From the NCBI RefSeq assembly GCF_001578105.1, contig NZ_CP014275.1, positions 3,538,501-3,602,500 on the forward strand: a DNA stretch of 64,000 bases, given 5' to 3'. Every line of letters begins with the position of its first letter. Position 1 is the stretch's first letter. Position numbers and translations under genes: made by a program. The notes beneath the pieces were generated by a model. The model did no database searches, was not told the DNA's origin, and saw only the letters and a list, made by a program, of their open reading frames with translations. The stretch is from Martelella sp. AD-3 (GTDB taxonomy: Bacteria; Pseudomonadota; Alphaproteobacteria; Rhizobiales; Rhizobiaceae). Shown here piece after piece: positions 9,409 through 18,596 of this stretch.

Positions 9409-10074
9409 ATGGGGGAAGCCGTATTTCTGACGCTGAAACTGGCGGCCGTCACCACGTTCTTCCTCATGCTCTTCGGCGTGCCGCTCGCCTGGTGGCTGGC
9501 GCGGTCGCAGCGATGGTGGAAGGAAGTGGTCGGCACGATCGTGGCGCTGCCGCTGGTGCTGCCGCCGACGGTGCTCGGCTTCTACCTCCTGATCGCGCTT
9601 GCCCCCCAGAGCCCGCTTGGCGAGGCGATCAAGGCGGTAACGGGTTTCTCCCTGCCCTTTACCTTCGCCGGGCTGGTGGTTGGCTCGGTAATCTATTCCC
9701 TGCCCTTTGCCGTGCAGCCGGTGCGCAACGCCTTCGAGGCAATCGGCAATGATCCGCTGGAGGCGGCGGCGACGCTCAGGGCCGGACCGTTCGACCGGTT
9801 CTTCAGCGTCGCGCTCCCCCTGGCGCGCCCCGGCCTTTTGACCGGCGCGATCCTGGGCTTTGCCCACACCGTCGGCGAGTTCGGCGTCGTGCTGATGATC
9901 GGCGGCAATATTCCCGGTGAAACGAAGGTTCTTTCCGTCGCGATCTATGACTATGTCGAGACGTTGCAGTGGCAGAAGGCTCATATCCTTGCCTTCGGCA
10001 TGGTGGCCTTCTCCTTTGCCGTCATCCTGTCGACCATGCTGATCGAGCGTCATGTCCGGAGGCGGTTTCCATGA
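9409..10074 (+). CDS. modB: Molybdate ABC transporter, permease
   Basis: A 221-residue inner-membrane permease with five or six hydrophobic helices. It forms the channel through which molybdate passes from ModA to the cytoplasm. The cytoplasmic EAA loop that docks on the ATPase is clear near 112-142 ([15 protein letters not shown] then LPLARPG), and the ModB-typical [14 protein letters not shown] and [15 protein letters not shown] stretches are present. AAGGAGGAGAG immediately upstream of the ATG is a strong ribosome binding site. Its TGA overlaps the modC ATG (ATGA at 10071-10074), indicating translational coupling. Confidence 0.96.
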   Translation: MGEAVFLTLKLAAVTTFFLMLFGVPLAWWLARSQRWWKEVVGTIVALPLVLPPTVLGFYLLIALAPQSPLGEAIKAVTGFSLPFTFAGLVVGSVIYSLPFAVQPVRNAFEAIGNDPLEAAATLRAGPFDRFFSVALPLARPGLLTGAILGFAHTVGEFGVVLMIGGNIPGETKVLSVAIYDYVETLQWQKAHILAFGMVAFSFAVILSTMLIERHVRRRFP

Positions 10075-11147
10075 GTGATGTCATGCTTGAGGCCCGTTTC
10101 GCCGGAATGCTCGGCGCATTTTCGCTGGATGCGGCGTTCGATTTCCCGCAAAACGGAGTGACCGCGCTTTTCGGTCCCTCGGGCTGCGGCAAGACGACGC
10201 TTCTGCGGTGCTTTGCCGGCCTTGAACACCTCAAGGACGGCGCGTTCTCGATCGACGGAGAGGTCTGGCAGGACGGAAGACGCTTCCGGCCCGCCCACCG
10301 GCGCGCCGTCGGCTACGTCTTCCAGCATGCCAATCTTTTCCAGCATCTGACGGTGAGGGACAATCTGCGTTTCGCCATGAAACGGGCCAGAGGCGAAAGC
10401 GCCGGCCGTTTCGACGAACTGACATCCCTTCTCGGCCTCGAAGACCTTCTCGAACGCACACCGGGCCGGCTTTCCGGCGGCGAGCGCCAGCGCGTCGGCA
10501 TCGCCCGGGCGCTGCTGTCCGCCCCGCGCCTGCTCTTGATGGACGAACCGATGTCGGCGCTCGATCTGCAGGCGCGCCAGGACATTTTCCCTTATCTGGA
10601 AAACCTCCGCCACACGCTCTCCATTCCCGTGCTTTACGTCACCCACGCGCCGGAGGAAGTGGCCCGCTTCACCGATCATCTCGTGGTCATGCGCGAGGGA
10701 CGGGTCATTGGCGCGGGGCCGACGCCGGAGACGCTTGCGCGGCTCGACCTTCCAATCGCCCACGAGCGCCGGGCCGGCATCGCCGTCGACGCCACGATCG
10801 CCGATATCGACCTGAAATGGCATCTGGCGCTCGCCAAGTTCGACGGCGGCGCGCTGTGGGTCAGCGACACCGGAAAGGCGGTGGGCGAGCGCGTGCGGCT
10901 GATGATCCATGCCCGCGACGTCTCGATCGCGCTTGTCGAAAATCCCAAGGTCTCGATCGTCAACCGCATTCCGGCGACAATCCGCCAGATCCGTCGCAGC
11001 GAGGACCCCTCGGTACAGTTGATCGCGCTTGAAATCGGCAACACGATCATCATGGCCCGCGTGACGGCGCGCTCGACCTATCTGCTCGACCTGAAACCGG
11101 GGAGAAAGGTGTTCGCCCAGATCAAATCCGTGGCGATCATCAGCTAG
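10071..11147 (+). CDS. modC: Molybdate ABC transporter, ATPase with C-terminal mop/TOBE domain
   Basis: A 358-residue ATPase that powers molybdate import. The start at 10071 is chosen because it overlaps the modB stop as ATGA; a longer frame from 9969 runs inside modB and is not real. Walker [10 protein letters not shown] (35-43), signature LSGGERQR (from 134), Walker [13 protein letters not shown] and a switch histidine in YVTHAPEE are intact. The last 75 or so residues form the mop/TOBE domain that binds molybdate and can give feedback inhibition ([25 protein letters not shown]). The stop codon TAG is the first three bases of palindromic repeat copy 2. Confidence 0.96.
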   Translation: MSDVMLEARFAGMLGAFSLDAAFDFPQNGVTALFGPSGCGKTTLLRCFAGLEHLKDGAFSIDGEVWQDGRRFRPAHRRAVGYVFQHANLFQHLTVRDNLRFAMKRARGESAGRFDELTSLLGLEDLLERTPGRLSGGERQRVGIARALLSAPRLLLMDEPMSALDLQARQDIFPYLENLRHTLSIPVLYVTHAPEEVARFTDHLVVMREGRVIGAGPTPETLARLDLPIAHERRAGIAVDATIADIDLKWHLALAKFDGGALWVSDTGKAVGERVRLMIHARDVSIALVENPKVSIVNRIPATIRQIRRSEDPSVQLIALEIGNTIIMARVTARSTYLLDLKPGRKVFAQIKSVAIIS

Positions 11148-11262
11148 AGCGCCGTGCGTCCATTCGGACGCACAAAGGACACTCTAACCTCTTGAATCTA
11201 CGCATCGACGTTTCACCGAAACATCTTTTCGTTCCCTCTATCTGTTTCACCGCATTTTCGTG
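11145..11262 (+). repeat. Composite palindromic intergenic repeat, copy 2
   Basis: The element begins with the modC stop codon. TAGAGCG (11145-11151) is followed by the core TGCGTCC-ATTC-GGACGCA (11155-11172), the CTCTA arm to 11186, and the conserved tail CTACGCATCG. A second shared stretch, CTCTATCTGTTT...CGCATTTTCG (about 11237-11260), recurs near 41766. It fills the gap between the convergent modC and lysR genes and may act as a bidirectional end signal. Confidence 0.8.
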
Positions 11263-11337
11263 GAAGCCGGTTGAGGCCAGCCGACCGGGGCATGCTTGCA
11301 ATCGCGCCAGGCGGTTCTCCGCCGGAAAACCGCTCTT

Positions 11338-12273
11338 TCAAGGGACCGGCGGCACCCAGGCGCTTTCGGACGCCGCCCGTTCGCAGAAGGCGGCAGCGCT
11401 CTTGCGGGCCTCCTCCGCGACGGCTCTGAGAATATTCTGGCCGACGGCGGTCTGGTAGCTCGCAACGATCGGCATCGGCGGAAACGGTTTTGCAACGTTC
11501 ACACGGCAAAGCAGCCGATTTTCAAGTTCGCGCGCGATCGCGACGGAGGGAATGGCGGCGACGCCGAATCCGCCGATCAGAAGATTGATCATGGCAAACA
11601 AAGAGTTGGAACTGGTAAGCTTGGAGGCCAGCACCCGCTCGTCCTGAAAATAGGGCGCCACATAGGCATAGGGCGGCGTGCCCTTGGGAAAGGTGATGAT
11701 CGGCATGTTTGACAATTCGTCGACGCTGTAGGTGGTCTTCTCGTCGATCACCGCAGGCGCTGCCGCCCAGACCATCTCGTAATAGCAGATGATGAAGGAG
11801 CGGAAATTATCGCCGATCGCCGGCTCGATGCCGAAGATCAGGTCGAATTCGCCGCGCGAAAGGCCGGCGATGAGATCGCGCGTCCCCTCGATGGTGAGCT
11901 CCACCCTGAGATTGGGCATGGCCTGGCTGAGCGCCTCGATGAAATCCGGCATCCAGGTGGCGACCACGGAATCGATCGCGCCGATGCGTACGATATAGGC
12001 TGCATCGCTGCCGCCCTCCTTCAGGTCGGATCTGAGGGCATTGAGCTTTTCGAGGACATCCTGAAACACGATCAGCGCCTCTTCGCCCGCCGGCGTCAGG
12101 CGGAACTCGCGGTCGCCGCGCTCCACCAGCCGGCAGGCATATTCGCGCTCCAGAATGGCAAGACGCGAGGAAATGGCCGGCTGCGTCGTGTTCATCTCCT
12201 GCGCCGTCCGGCCGAAATGCCGGTTGCGTGCCAGGGCAACAAAGGTGGCCATGTCGATGATGCGCATGGGCAT
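11338..12273 (-). CDS. LysR family transcriptional regulator
   Basis: A 311-residue LysR-type regulator: winged helix-turn-helix in residues 1-60 (FVALARNRHFGRTAQEMNTTQPAISSR in two parts, then LEREYACRLVERGDREFRLTPAGE) and a two-lobed effector domain from about 90. It is the last gene on the minus strand after the transporter/dehydrogenase operon, 35 bp beyond the aldehyde dehydrogenase stop, so it is probably cotranscribed and regulates that operon (inference from position). The effector is unknown. The first ATG is used because a GGGAGG sits upstream; a second in-frame ATG two codons later is equally possible. Confidence 0.9.
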   Translation of the reverse strand: MPMRIIDMATFVALARNRHFGRTAQEMNTTQPAISSRLAILEREYACRLVERGDREFRLTPAGEEALIVFQDVLEKLNALRSDLKEGGSDAAYIVRIGAIDSVVATWMPDFIEALSQAMPNLRVELTIEGTRDLIAGLSRGEFDLIFGIEPAIGDNFRSFIICYYEMVWAAAPAVIDEKTTYSVDELSNMPIITFPKGTPPYAYVAPYFQDERVLASKLTSSNSLFAMINLLIGGFGVAAIPSVAIARELENRLLCRVNVAKPFPPMPIVASYQTAVGQNILRAVAEEARKSAAAFCERAASESAWVPPVP

Positions 12274-12308
12274 CTTCTACCAGCCTCCCTTGCCGCAGAC
12301 AATCAGGC

Positions 12309-13742
12309 TCAGTCGAGCGCGGTCATCACATGGCGGACCTGAGTATAGTCGAGGAGCGACTGCATGGAGAGATCCGAGCCATAGCCGGAATTCTTCATGC
12401 CCCCATGGGGCATCTCGGTTGCGAAGACGCCGTGGGTGTTGATCCAGGTGACGCCGTATTCGAGCGCGCCGGCAATGCACGCCGCACGTGCGCTGTCCTT
12501 CGACCAGACGGAGGAGGCGAGGCCGTATTCGGAGGCGTTGGCGATGGCGAGCGCTTCCTTGTCGTCGGCGACGCTTGTGAGCGAAATCACCGGGCCGAAG
12601 ACCTCCTTCTGCACGATCTCTGCTTCGGCGGGCGCTTCCACCAGAGTCGGCTCAAAGAAATAGCCGTCGCCTTCCGGTGCCTTGCCGCCGACAAGCACGG
12701 TGCCGCCCTCGGCTTTCGCGCGCTCGACGAAACCGGCGATGCGGTCGCGGTGGCGGGCGGTGATGACGGGGCCGAACTCGACATCATCCCGCTCCGGAGC
12801 GCCGAAGGAAAGTTCGCCGATCATGGCGACGAGGCGCTCTTTCAGTTCATCGGCGCGCGCGTGGCTGACGAGGATACGGCAGGCGGCGGTGCAGTCCTGC
12901 CCGGCATTGTAGAAGCTGGCCTCGCGCAGCGTCGCGACGAGCCTTTCCAGATCGGCATCGTCGGCGACGATCACCGGCGCCTTGCCGCCCAATTCCAGAT
13001 GGGTGCGCTTGATCATGGGGCCGGCTGCCGCCTGGAGCACGGCGCGGCCGGTGCGGACATCCCCCGTCAGGGAAATCATCCGCACCCGATCGTGCGAGAT
13101 CAGCTTCTGGCCGACGTCGAGGCCGTTGCCGAGCACGACATTGATGACGCCCGGCGGCAGGAGATCGCCGATGATTTCGGCAAGCTTCAGCAGGCTGAGC
13201 GGGGTATGCTCGGAGGGCTTGATCACCACCGTATTGCCGGCGGCAACGGCGGGCGCGATCTTCCACGCCGCCATCAAGAGCGGGTAGTTCCACGGCGCGA
13301 TCTGGGCGATGACGCCGACCGGATCGCGCCGCATCATGCTCATCATCGAGGACGAGCGGTAGTGACCGGCGGCCGATGCCGGCATATTGCGGATCGCGGA
13401 CGCAAAGAAACGGAAGACGTCGGCGACATTGGCCAGTTCGCCCGCGACGACGAAGCGCAGCGGCTTGCCGGCATTGAGGGATTCGATGGACGCGAGGTCG
13501 CCATTGCCTTCCACCTTGTCGGCGATGGCGTTGAGGGCTTTCGCCCGTTCCCTCGGCGTCGTCAGCGCAAAGCCGTGCCGGGCGGCGTCTGCCGCCTCTA
13601 CCGCGCGGTTGATCTGCTCCTCGCTTGCCGAAGTGACGCCGGCAAGCTTCCGGCCCGTTGCGGGCTCGAAGGCCGTCTCAAGGTTGCCCTCGCCCGCTTC
13701 GAACCGGCCGTTGATGAAAAGTCGCGTTTCGAAATCCGACAT
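12309..13742 (-). CDS. NAD-dependent aldehyde dehydrogenase, aminobutyraldehyde/betaine aldehyde type
   Basis: A 477-residue class ALDH enzyme. ALDHs oxidise an aldehyde to the acid with NAD(P)+. The general base is in LELGGKAPVIV and the catalytic cysteine in NAGQDCTAACR; the cofactor-binding IAPWNYPLLMAAWKIAPAVA and the C-terminal FGPVISLTSV are intact. The GQDCTAACR form is typical of gamma-aminobutyraldehyde dehydrogenases (PatD/YdcW), which act in putrescine breakdown. Placement directly behind a polyamine-type ABC importer fits oxidation of an aminoaldehyde made from an imported amine, but no amine oxidase or transaminase is in the operon. The start at 13742 has AAGGAAG upstream; a 14-residue longer frame overlaps the ATPase gene. 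Confidence 0.92.
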   Translation of the reverse strand: MSDFETRLFINGRFEAGEGNLETAFEPATGRKLAGVTSASEEQINRAVEAADAARHGFALTTPRERAKALNAIADKVEGNGDLASIESLNAGKPLRFVVAGELANVADVFRFFASAIRNMPASAAGHYRSSSMMSMMRRDPVGVIAQIAPWNYPLLMAAWKIAPAVAAGNTVVIKPSEHTPLSLLKLAEIIGDLLPPGVINVVLGNGLDVGQKLISHDRVRMISLTGDVRTGRAVLQAAAGPMIKRTHLELGGKAPVIVADDADLERLVATLREASFYNAGQDCTAACRILVSHARADELKERLVAMIGELSFGAPERDDVEFGPVITARHRDRIAGFVERAKAEGGTVLVGGKAPEGDGYFFEPTLVEAPAEAEIVQKEVFGPVISLTSVADDKEALAIANASEYGLASSVWSKDSARAACIAGALEYGVTWINTHGVFATEMPHGGMKNSGYGSDLSMQSLLDYTQVRHVMTALD

Positions 13743-13764
13743 GGGGATCTTCCTTCGGTTGGGA

Positions 13765-14805
13765 TCAGGTGTTCCGGCGATCAAGAACGCGGATGCGGTC
13801 GAGCGCTATGGAAAGCATCACGTCTTCGCCCGGTTTCAGCACGATCTCGTTTGCCGTCAGCATGCGGATGGTCTGGCCGGCAAGCGAAAGGACATAGCGG
13901 TTGCGCCCGCCGAGATAGACGCGGGTCCTGACCCTGGCCTTCAGCCCCCCACCATCGGCAGCCACGCCGAGATCCTCCTGCCGGAGCGCGACCGAGACCG
14001 GGCCGTCCGGCCTGTCGGAAGCCGGCAGCGCAAGCCGTTGCCCGTCTTCCAGAACCGCATACCCCGCCTCGACCGTGGCCGGCAGAATATTGGCCGAACC
14101 GATGAAGCCGGAGACGAATTCGGTGGCGGGCTCGGCATAGATCGCCTCCGGCGCCCCTTCCTGTTCCACCTTTCCGGCATTCAGCAACACGACCCGGTCG
14201 GAGAGGCTCAAGGCCTCCTCCTGGTCGTGGGTGACGAACAGCGTCGTCAGGCCGAGGCGGCGGTGGATCTCGATCAGCTCCACCTGCATGTCCTCGCGCA
14301 GACGCGCGTCGAGATTGGAAAGCGGCTCGTCGAGCAGCAGCACTTTCGGGTTCGAGACGATGGCGCGGGCAAGGGCCACGCGCTGCTGCTGGCCGCCGGA
14401 AAGCTGGCGCGGGAAACGGTCGGAAAGATGCGGCAACTGCACGGTCTCAAGCGCGTCCTTCACCCGCTGGTCCTGCTCGGCGCGCGTGCCGATGCGGCGC
14501 ATGCGCAGGGGAAAACGGACGTTTTCATAGACGCTGAGATGCGGCAGCAGCGCGTAGGACTGGAACATCATCGCGATGTCCCGGCGCTCCGGCGGCAGGT
14601 TGGTGACGTCCTGATGGTCGATGACCACGCGCCCGGCAGACGCCGCTTCCAACCCGGCCACGGTGCGCAACAGCGTGGTCTTGCCACAGCCCGAGGCGCC
14701 CAGAAGGCTGACGAATTCGCCGGAGGCGAGCTTCAGATCGATGCCGTGAAGCACTTCCACATGGCCATAGGATTTTCTGATCTGGTCGAGATGTATGTCT
14801 GACAT
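13765..14805 (-). CDS. ABC importer ATPase, spermidine/putrescine (PotA) type
   Basis: A 346-residue importer ATPase of the polyamine/opine/iron subfamily. Walker A GASGCGKTT (36-44), signature QLSGGQQQR and Walker B VLLLDEPLSNLD with LTTLFVTHDQEEAL are intact, followed by a TOBE domain over the last 100 or so residues (GFIGSANILPATVE, VSVALRQEDL). It energises uptake through the two permeases encoded just upstream (10-bp gap). The substrate is set by the binding protein of the same operon, not by this subunit. Confidence 0.93.
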   Translation of the reverse strand: MSDIHLDQIRKSYGHVEVLHGIDLKLASGEFVSLLGASGCGKTTLLRTVAGLEAASAGRVVIDHQDVTNLPPERRDIAMMFQSYALLPHLSVYENVRFPLRMRRIGTRAEQDQRVKDALETVQLPHLSDRFPRQLSGGQQQRVALARAIVSNPKVLLLDEPLSNLDARLREDMQVELIEIHRRLGLTTLFVTHDQEEALSLSDRVVLLNAGKVEQEGAPEAIYAEPATEFVSGFIGSANILPATVEAGYAVLEDGQRLALPASDRPDGPVSVALRQEDLGVAADGGGLKARVRTRVYLGGRNRYVLSLAGQTIRMLTANEIVLKPGEDVMLSIALDRIRVLDRRNT

Positions 14806-14815
14806 GATTTTATTC

Positions 14816-15619
14816 CTATGCGCTCGCGAACTTGCCGATTCCGAGAACGCGGTCGATCACGAGAATGAGCAGAACGGTGAGCGCGATCATGATCGTGGAG
14901 ACCGCGGCGACGGAAGGGTCGGGACTGAATTCGAGCTGGCCGTAGATCTGCACCGGCAGCGTGGTGAGGTCCGGGGTTCTGAGGAACAGCGACAGCACCG
15001 CCTCGTCGAAGGAGATGTTGAAGGCGAAGAAGGCCCCTGCGGCAAGGCCCGGCCGGCATTGCGGCAGCACCACGAAAAAGAGCCGCTGGATGCGCCCCGC
15101 CCCCATGGTGCGCGCCGCCTCCTCGATGAAGGGATCGGATTCGGTCAGCACGGCAAGCGTGGTGCGCACCACATAGGGCAACGTGATCGCCGTATGGCCG
15201 ATCCAGAGCGTGACGAAGGAGACTCGGCCGAAGGCGGCGCTCCAGAACATCAACAGGCCGATGGCATAGATGATCGTCGGCAGGATCAGCGGCGACAGGA
15301 AAAGAGCGCCGAGAAGCTCCGACTTCGGCAATTGCCGCCGGTGGATCGCGATCGCCGCCGCCCCGCCGATGATGACGGAGGAAAGCGTGACCAGTAGCGC
15401 GATCGCCAGGCTGAGCCCGGCCGAGCCGAGATAGGCATCCGACGACAGGACCTTTCGGTACCATTCCAGCGAGAAATCCTTTGGCGGGAAGGAGATGAAC
15501 TGGTTGGCGGAGAAGGACGTGCCGACGACCACGATCAGCGGAGCGAGCATCAGCACGACGATGAGCGCGATGAAGACATAGGTCGCAATCTTCAGCCAGA
15601 GCGGAACCGCCTTAACCAT
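14816..15619 (-). CDS. ABC importer permease (PotC type)
   Basis: A 267-residue inner-membrane permease with six predicted helices, of the PotC/YdcV kind. The N-terminus has WLKIATYVFIALIVVLMLAP and the periplasmic segment SFSANQFISFPPKDFSLEWY typical of these subunits. The EAA loop that contacts the ATPase is EAARTMGAGRIQRLFFVVLP. Its 5' end overlaps the 3' end of the other permease gene by 8 bp, which suggests coupled translation of the heterodimer. Confidence 0.93.
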   Translation of the reverse strand: MVKAVPLWLKIATYVFIALIVVLMLAPLIVVVGTSFSANQFISFPPKDFSLEWYRKVLSSDAYLGSAGLSLAIALLVTLSSVIIGGAAAIAIHRRQLPKSELLGALFLSPLILPTIIYAIGLLMFWSAAFGRVSFVTLWIGHTAITLPYVVRTTLAVLTESDPFIEEAARTMGAGRIQRLFFVVLPQCRPGLAAGAFFAFNISFDEAVLSLFLRTPDLTTLPVQIYGQLEFSPDPSVAAVSTIMIALTVLLILVIDRVLGIGKFASA

Positions 15620-16439
15620 GCCGGCCTCCCGTGAGCCTGAAATAGGGAATGAGGGTCAGCGCGATGCCGAGGAACAGGATGACCGCCTGGGCAGCGGCGA
15701 AATGCCAGTCGAGCGTCTGCGTTACCGAGGAATAGATCGAGGAGGCCAGAACCTGAAGCCTGGGGCCGCCGAGAAGACTCGGCGTGACGAAGGAGCTCGC
15801 CGAAAGCGTGAAGGCGAGCAGCGAGCCGGCGGCGATGCCCGGCATGGACAGCGGCAGCACCACATGGCGGAAGGACTGGAGAAAATTGCAGCCCATGGTG
15901 CGCGCGGCCTCTTCCAGCCGCTGGTCGATCCGCGTGATCACGCCGAGGATCGACAGCGTCATGAAGGGCAGCAAAACCTGCACCATGCCGATGACGATCG
16001 CGGTCTCGGTCCGCATCAGGGTGAAATTGCGCTTGACCAAGCCGAGATCGTACAGCGTGCCGGAAACGATGCCGCCGCGCTCGAAGATCACCATCCAGCC
16101 GAAGGTGCGGATGACGACGCTGGTCATCAGCGGCAGCAGGATGACGATGATCAGCCACAGCCGCGCGCGCGGTCCCGTCCGCGCCATGATATAGGCAAGC
16201 GGAAAGCCGATCAGCGCGGAAACCAGCGTGATGATGAAGGAGAGCCGGATCGTGCGCCACAAGACGCCGAGATAATATGGCTCGCTGACAAATTGGGCGA
16301 AATGGGCAAGCGTGAAGCCCCCCTCCTCGGCCATCACCGAAAGCCCGAGCATGCGGGCAATCGGGAGAAAGAAGGCGAGCGCCAGCAGCAGAAGCCCGGG
16401 CGAAACCAGGAGCGCGTTTTCTGCACGGTCAGTGTTCAT
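15612..16439 (-). CDS. ABC importer permease (PotB type)
   Basis: A 275-residue permease with six predicted helices, pairing with the following PotC-type subunit. The EAA loop reads EEAARTMGCNFLQSFRHVVLP, followed by MPGIAAGSLLAFTLS. The start at 16439 is supported by GAAGGAACG eight bases upstream; a longer frame from 16490 lacks such a site. It follows the binding-protein gene by 433 bp, an unusually long gap for one operon. Confidence 0.93.
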   Translation of the reverse strand: MNTDRAENALLVSPGLLLLALAFFLPIARMLGLSVMAEEGGFTLAHFAQFVSEPYYLGVLWRTIRLSFIITLVSALIGFPLAYIMARTGPRARLWLIIVILLPLMTSVVIRTFGWMVIFERGGIVSGTLYDLGLVKRNFTLMRTETAIVIGMVQVLLPFMTLSILGVITRIDQRLEEAARTMGCNFLQSFRHVVLPLSMPGIAAGSLLAFTLSASSFVTPSLLGGPRLQVLASSIYSSVTQTLDWHFAAAQAVILFLGIALTLIPYFRLTGGRHG

Positions 16440-16872
16440 CCACGTTCCTTCTGACGGTGGGGACAATCGCAATATCCACCTTCCGCGCAAAAAGCGCGAG
16501 CCTTTCCGAGTGCGACAGCGCCGAGACCTGGCCCCCTCACGGGTTTTTCATCGAGGCGGGGCTGCCGCAGATCGCTTTGCAGCAGAGCCTCCACACTTTC
16601 CCGCTCCGGTGGCGCGCGACATCGCGACAGTGAAGGGGAAGAGCTTCAGCACGGGCGCCCTCACAACATTGAAAAGCCGCGTCGCCCTCACTGCCCCTTC
16701 GGGTCATCTCTCCCGCAGGCGGGAGAGAATGGCTGGAACGAGCTGCAAGATTGATGCTCATCCGCCAAGGGCCATGGCTTTGTCGCAATTCGACGGCCGG
16801 GTGCGACGTCAGGCGGTTCGTTCGCCCCGCATCCCGGTTGGGGGCGGGATACGGGGCGGGCGCACCCCATGA
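16440..16872 (-). other. 433-bp gap inside the transporter operon, with a palindromic hairpin
   Basis: No credible gene. It contains a perfect palindrome CTCTCCCGC-AG-GCGGGAGAG at 16708-16727, a GC-rich hairpin of the kind found as intergenic repeats in rhizobia. Lying between the binding-protein gene and the permease genes, it could stabilise or stop part of the transcript and so favour synthesis of binding protein over permease (inference). The remainder shows nothing recognisable. Confidence 0.5.
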
Positions 16873-17904
16873 TTATTGGGCGATGGCCTTGTTCCACTCA
16901 ACGACCCAGTCGGCGCGGCTTGCCTCGATCACTTCCGGGTCGAAGCGCAGCAGGCTCTTCACGCCTTCCTCGCCATAGGCGACATCGGCGGCAACCTCTG
17001 CCGGCAGTTCGGTCTTGGCATTGGTCGGCGTATAGCGCAGCGCCTCGGCGAAGCAGGCCTGGGCTTCGGGCGAAAGCTCGACATCGATGAACTTCAGCGC
17101 CAGGTCTTCATTGTCTCGGCCGGCCACCAGATTGGCGGTGATGTAGCTTGCCGGCGTGCCTTCCGCGCCCTGCTGGAACTTGACCGGCAGGCCGGCCTTT
17201 CTCAGCGTAAAGGCATAGTCGGAGGCATAAGGCGCAACGAAAGCTCCACCCTGCGCGAAGGACTGCTGGATTTCCGGCGACTTGGAAACGACATAGGCGC
17301 CGTTGTCGAGCATGGATTTCACCGCGTCGAGGCCCGGCTGGATGTTTTCCAGGTCACCGCCGGCGACCTGGTTCAGCATCAGGAAGCCGAACAGGCCGTA
17401 GGTGTTGGAGATGTCGGTCAGCACCAGACCTTCCGCCATTTCCGGCTTCATCAGGTCGGCCCAATTTGCCGGCGCTTCGGCAAGCTCGTCGCTGTTGTAC
17501 AGCAGGCCGATGGCCGCGATCTGGTAGGCAGGGCCCTCGCCCTTGTCCATATTGGCGCCGGCGAAGGAGTAGAGGTCGGCGGCATTCGTGAGTTTCGAGG
17601 GATCGATCGGCGCGAGCAGCCCCTCCTCGGCGCCGACGATCTCCTGACCGCCGGAAAAATGGATGACATCGAACTGCGGCGCGTCCTTCTGGGCGCGCAA
17701 CTGGGCGAAGGCGTCCGCCGAATAGGCGGTGACGATCTTCACATCCGCCCCGGTTTCGGCGGTGAACGGCTCGATGACGCATTTGCGGTGGGCCTCCTCA
17801 TAGGCGCCGCCAAAGGAGTTGATGGTGATTTCCGCCGCGAAGGCAGAAGCCTGCGAGGCGGCGAGAACTGACACAGTCGCCAGCAGTGTGGTTACGCGTT
17901 TCAT
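16873..17904 (-). CDS. ABC importer periplasmic solute-binding protein (PotD/YdcS-like)
   Basis: A 343-residue family 1 solute-binding protein. The start at 17904 gives a signal peptide, MKRVTTLLATVSVLAASQAS then AFAAE, with GGAAGGG upstream; a longer frame adds 31 basic residues and is unlikely. The mature protein begins EITINSFGGAYEEAHRKCVI, the SFGGAY pattern of polyamine, spermidine and thiamine-like binding proteins, and ends with a DWVVEWNKAIAQ helix. The single Cys pair positions (KCVIEPF and QACFAEA) suggest a disulphide. It should bind an amine or related small cation and pass it to the two permeases. Confidence 0.92.
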   Translation of the reverse strand: MKRVTTLLATVSVLAASQASAFAAEITINSFGGAYEEAHRKCVIEPFTAETGADVKIVTAYSADAFAQLRAQKDAPQFDVIHFSGGQEIVGAEEGLLAPIDPSKLTNAADLYSFAGANMDKGEGPAYQIAAIGLLYNSDELAEAPANWADLMKPEMAEGLVLTDISNTYGLFGFLMLNQVAGGDLENIQPGLDAVKSMLDNGAYVVSKSPEIQQSFAQGGAFVAPYASDYAFTLRKAGLPVKFQQGAEGTPASYITANLVAGRDNEDLALKFIDVELSPEAQACFAEALRYTPTNAKTELPAEVAADVAYGEEGVKSLLRFDPEVIEASRADWVVEWNKAIAQ

Positions 17905-17939
17905 GCTATTCCCTTCCTCTTTTTTATGTTTCAGGGGGG

Positions 17940-18416
17940 TCAGGCGAGACGCCCGACTTCCACCCGCTTTGCGCCTTCGATGCGGATGCGTCTGCACTGC
18001 TCGGCAACCGCATCAAGGTTTTCGGTCATTTTTCCGATATAGGTGCAGGAAATCCAGCCGGTCGGGCCAAAAGTACGCCCGCCTTGCCCATAGAACATGC
18101 CAAGCTCCCAGAACTCCGAGGGATCGTTCTTGAAGAAGTTCTTGGGCTGGTAGAACCACAGCATTTCGCCGGGTTCGGGCAGGATCGTCTGGTTTTCCGG
18201 CGGCAGTTTCGTCGGGTCGAAATTGCGTGCTTCCTCCGGCAGGCCCATCATGATCTCGGGCCCCGCAAACATGGCATGGGTCGCCGGCCACCGGATCGGC
18301 TTTTCGAGCGCGCCCCAGATGGCCTTGCAGGTCTCCGGCGCATTCTCCCAATAAAGAGAAATTATGCCTTGAACGTCGGCATCGATGAACTTGAGGTAGA
18401 GTTTTCGGTCGTCCAC
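17940..18416 (-). CDS. DUF3830 family protein, first gene of the transporter operon
   Basis: A 158-residue protein without signal peptide or membrane segment. The pattern APETCKAIWGAL, an internal THAMFAGPEIMM, ENQTILPEPGEML and a late FYGQGG fits DUF3830, a small family thought to have a cyclophilin-like barrel and to be encoded beside amine, amino acid or hydantoin catabolic genes. No enzyme activity is established that I know of. It is 35 bp upstream of the binding-protein gene and the likely first cistron of the seven-gene minus-strand operon. Family assignment is from memory of the motif pattern. Confidence 0.7.
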   Translation of the reverse strand: MDDRKLYLKFIDADVQGIISLYWENAPETCKAIWGALEKPIRWPATHAMFAGPEIMMGLPEEARNFDPTKLPPENQTILPEPGEMLWFYQPKNFFKNDPSEFWELGMFYGQGGRTFGPTGWISCTYIGKMTENLDAVAEQCRRIRIEGAKRVEVGRLA

Positions 18417-18596
18417 TATATCGCTCCCTCTATTTCCTTATGGTGAGTGAAGCGGAACAAGGCTGTCCATGTCCAATTTCAATTTCTCATATTTCGATAG
18501 AAAATTTTTATCAAACTGCGCCTCGCGCAAAGTTGATGGGTGGCAAGCCGGAAGCATCTCCTATATTCGAACCTCATCCGATCAAAGGAGTTTCAG

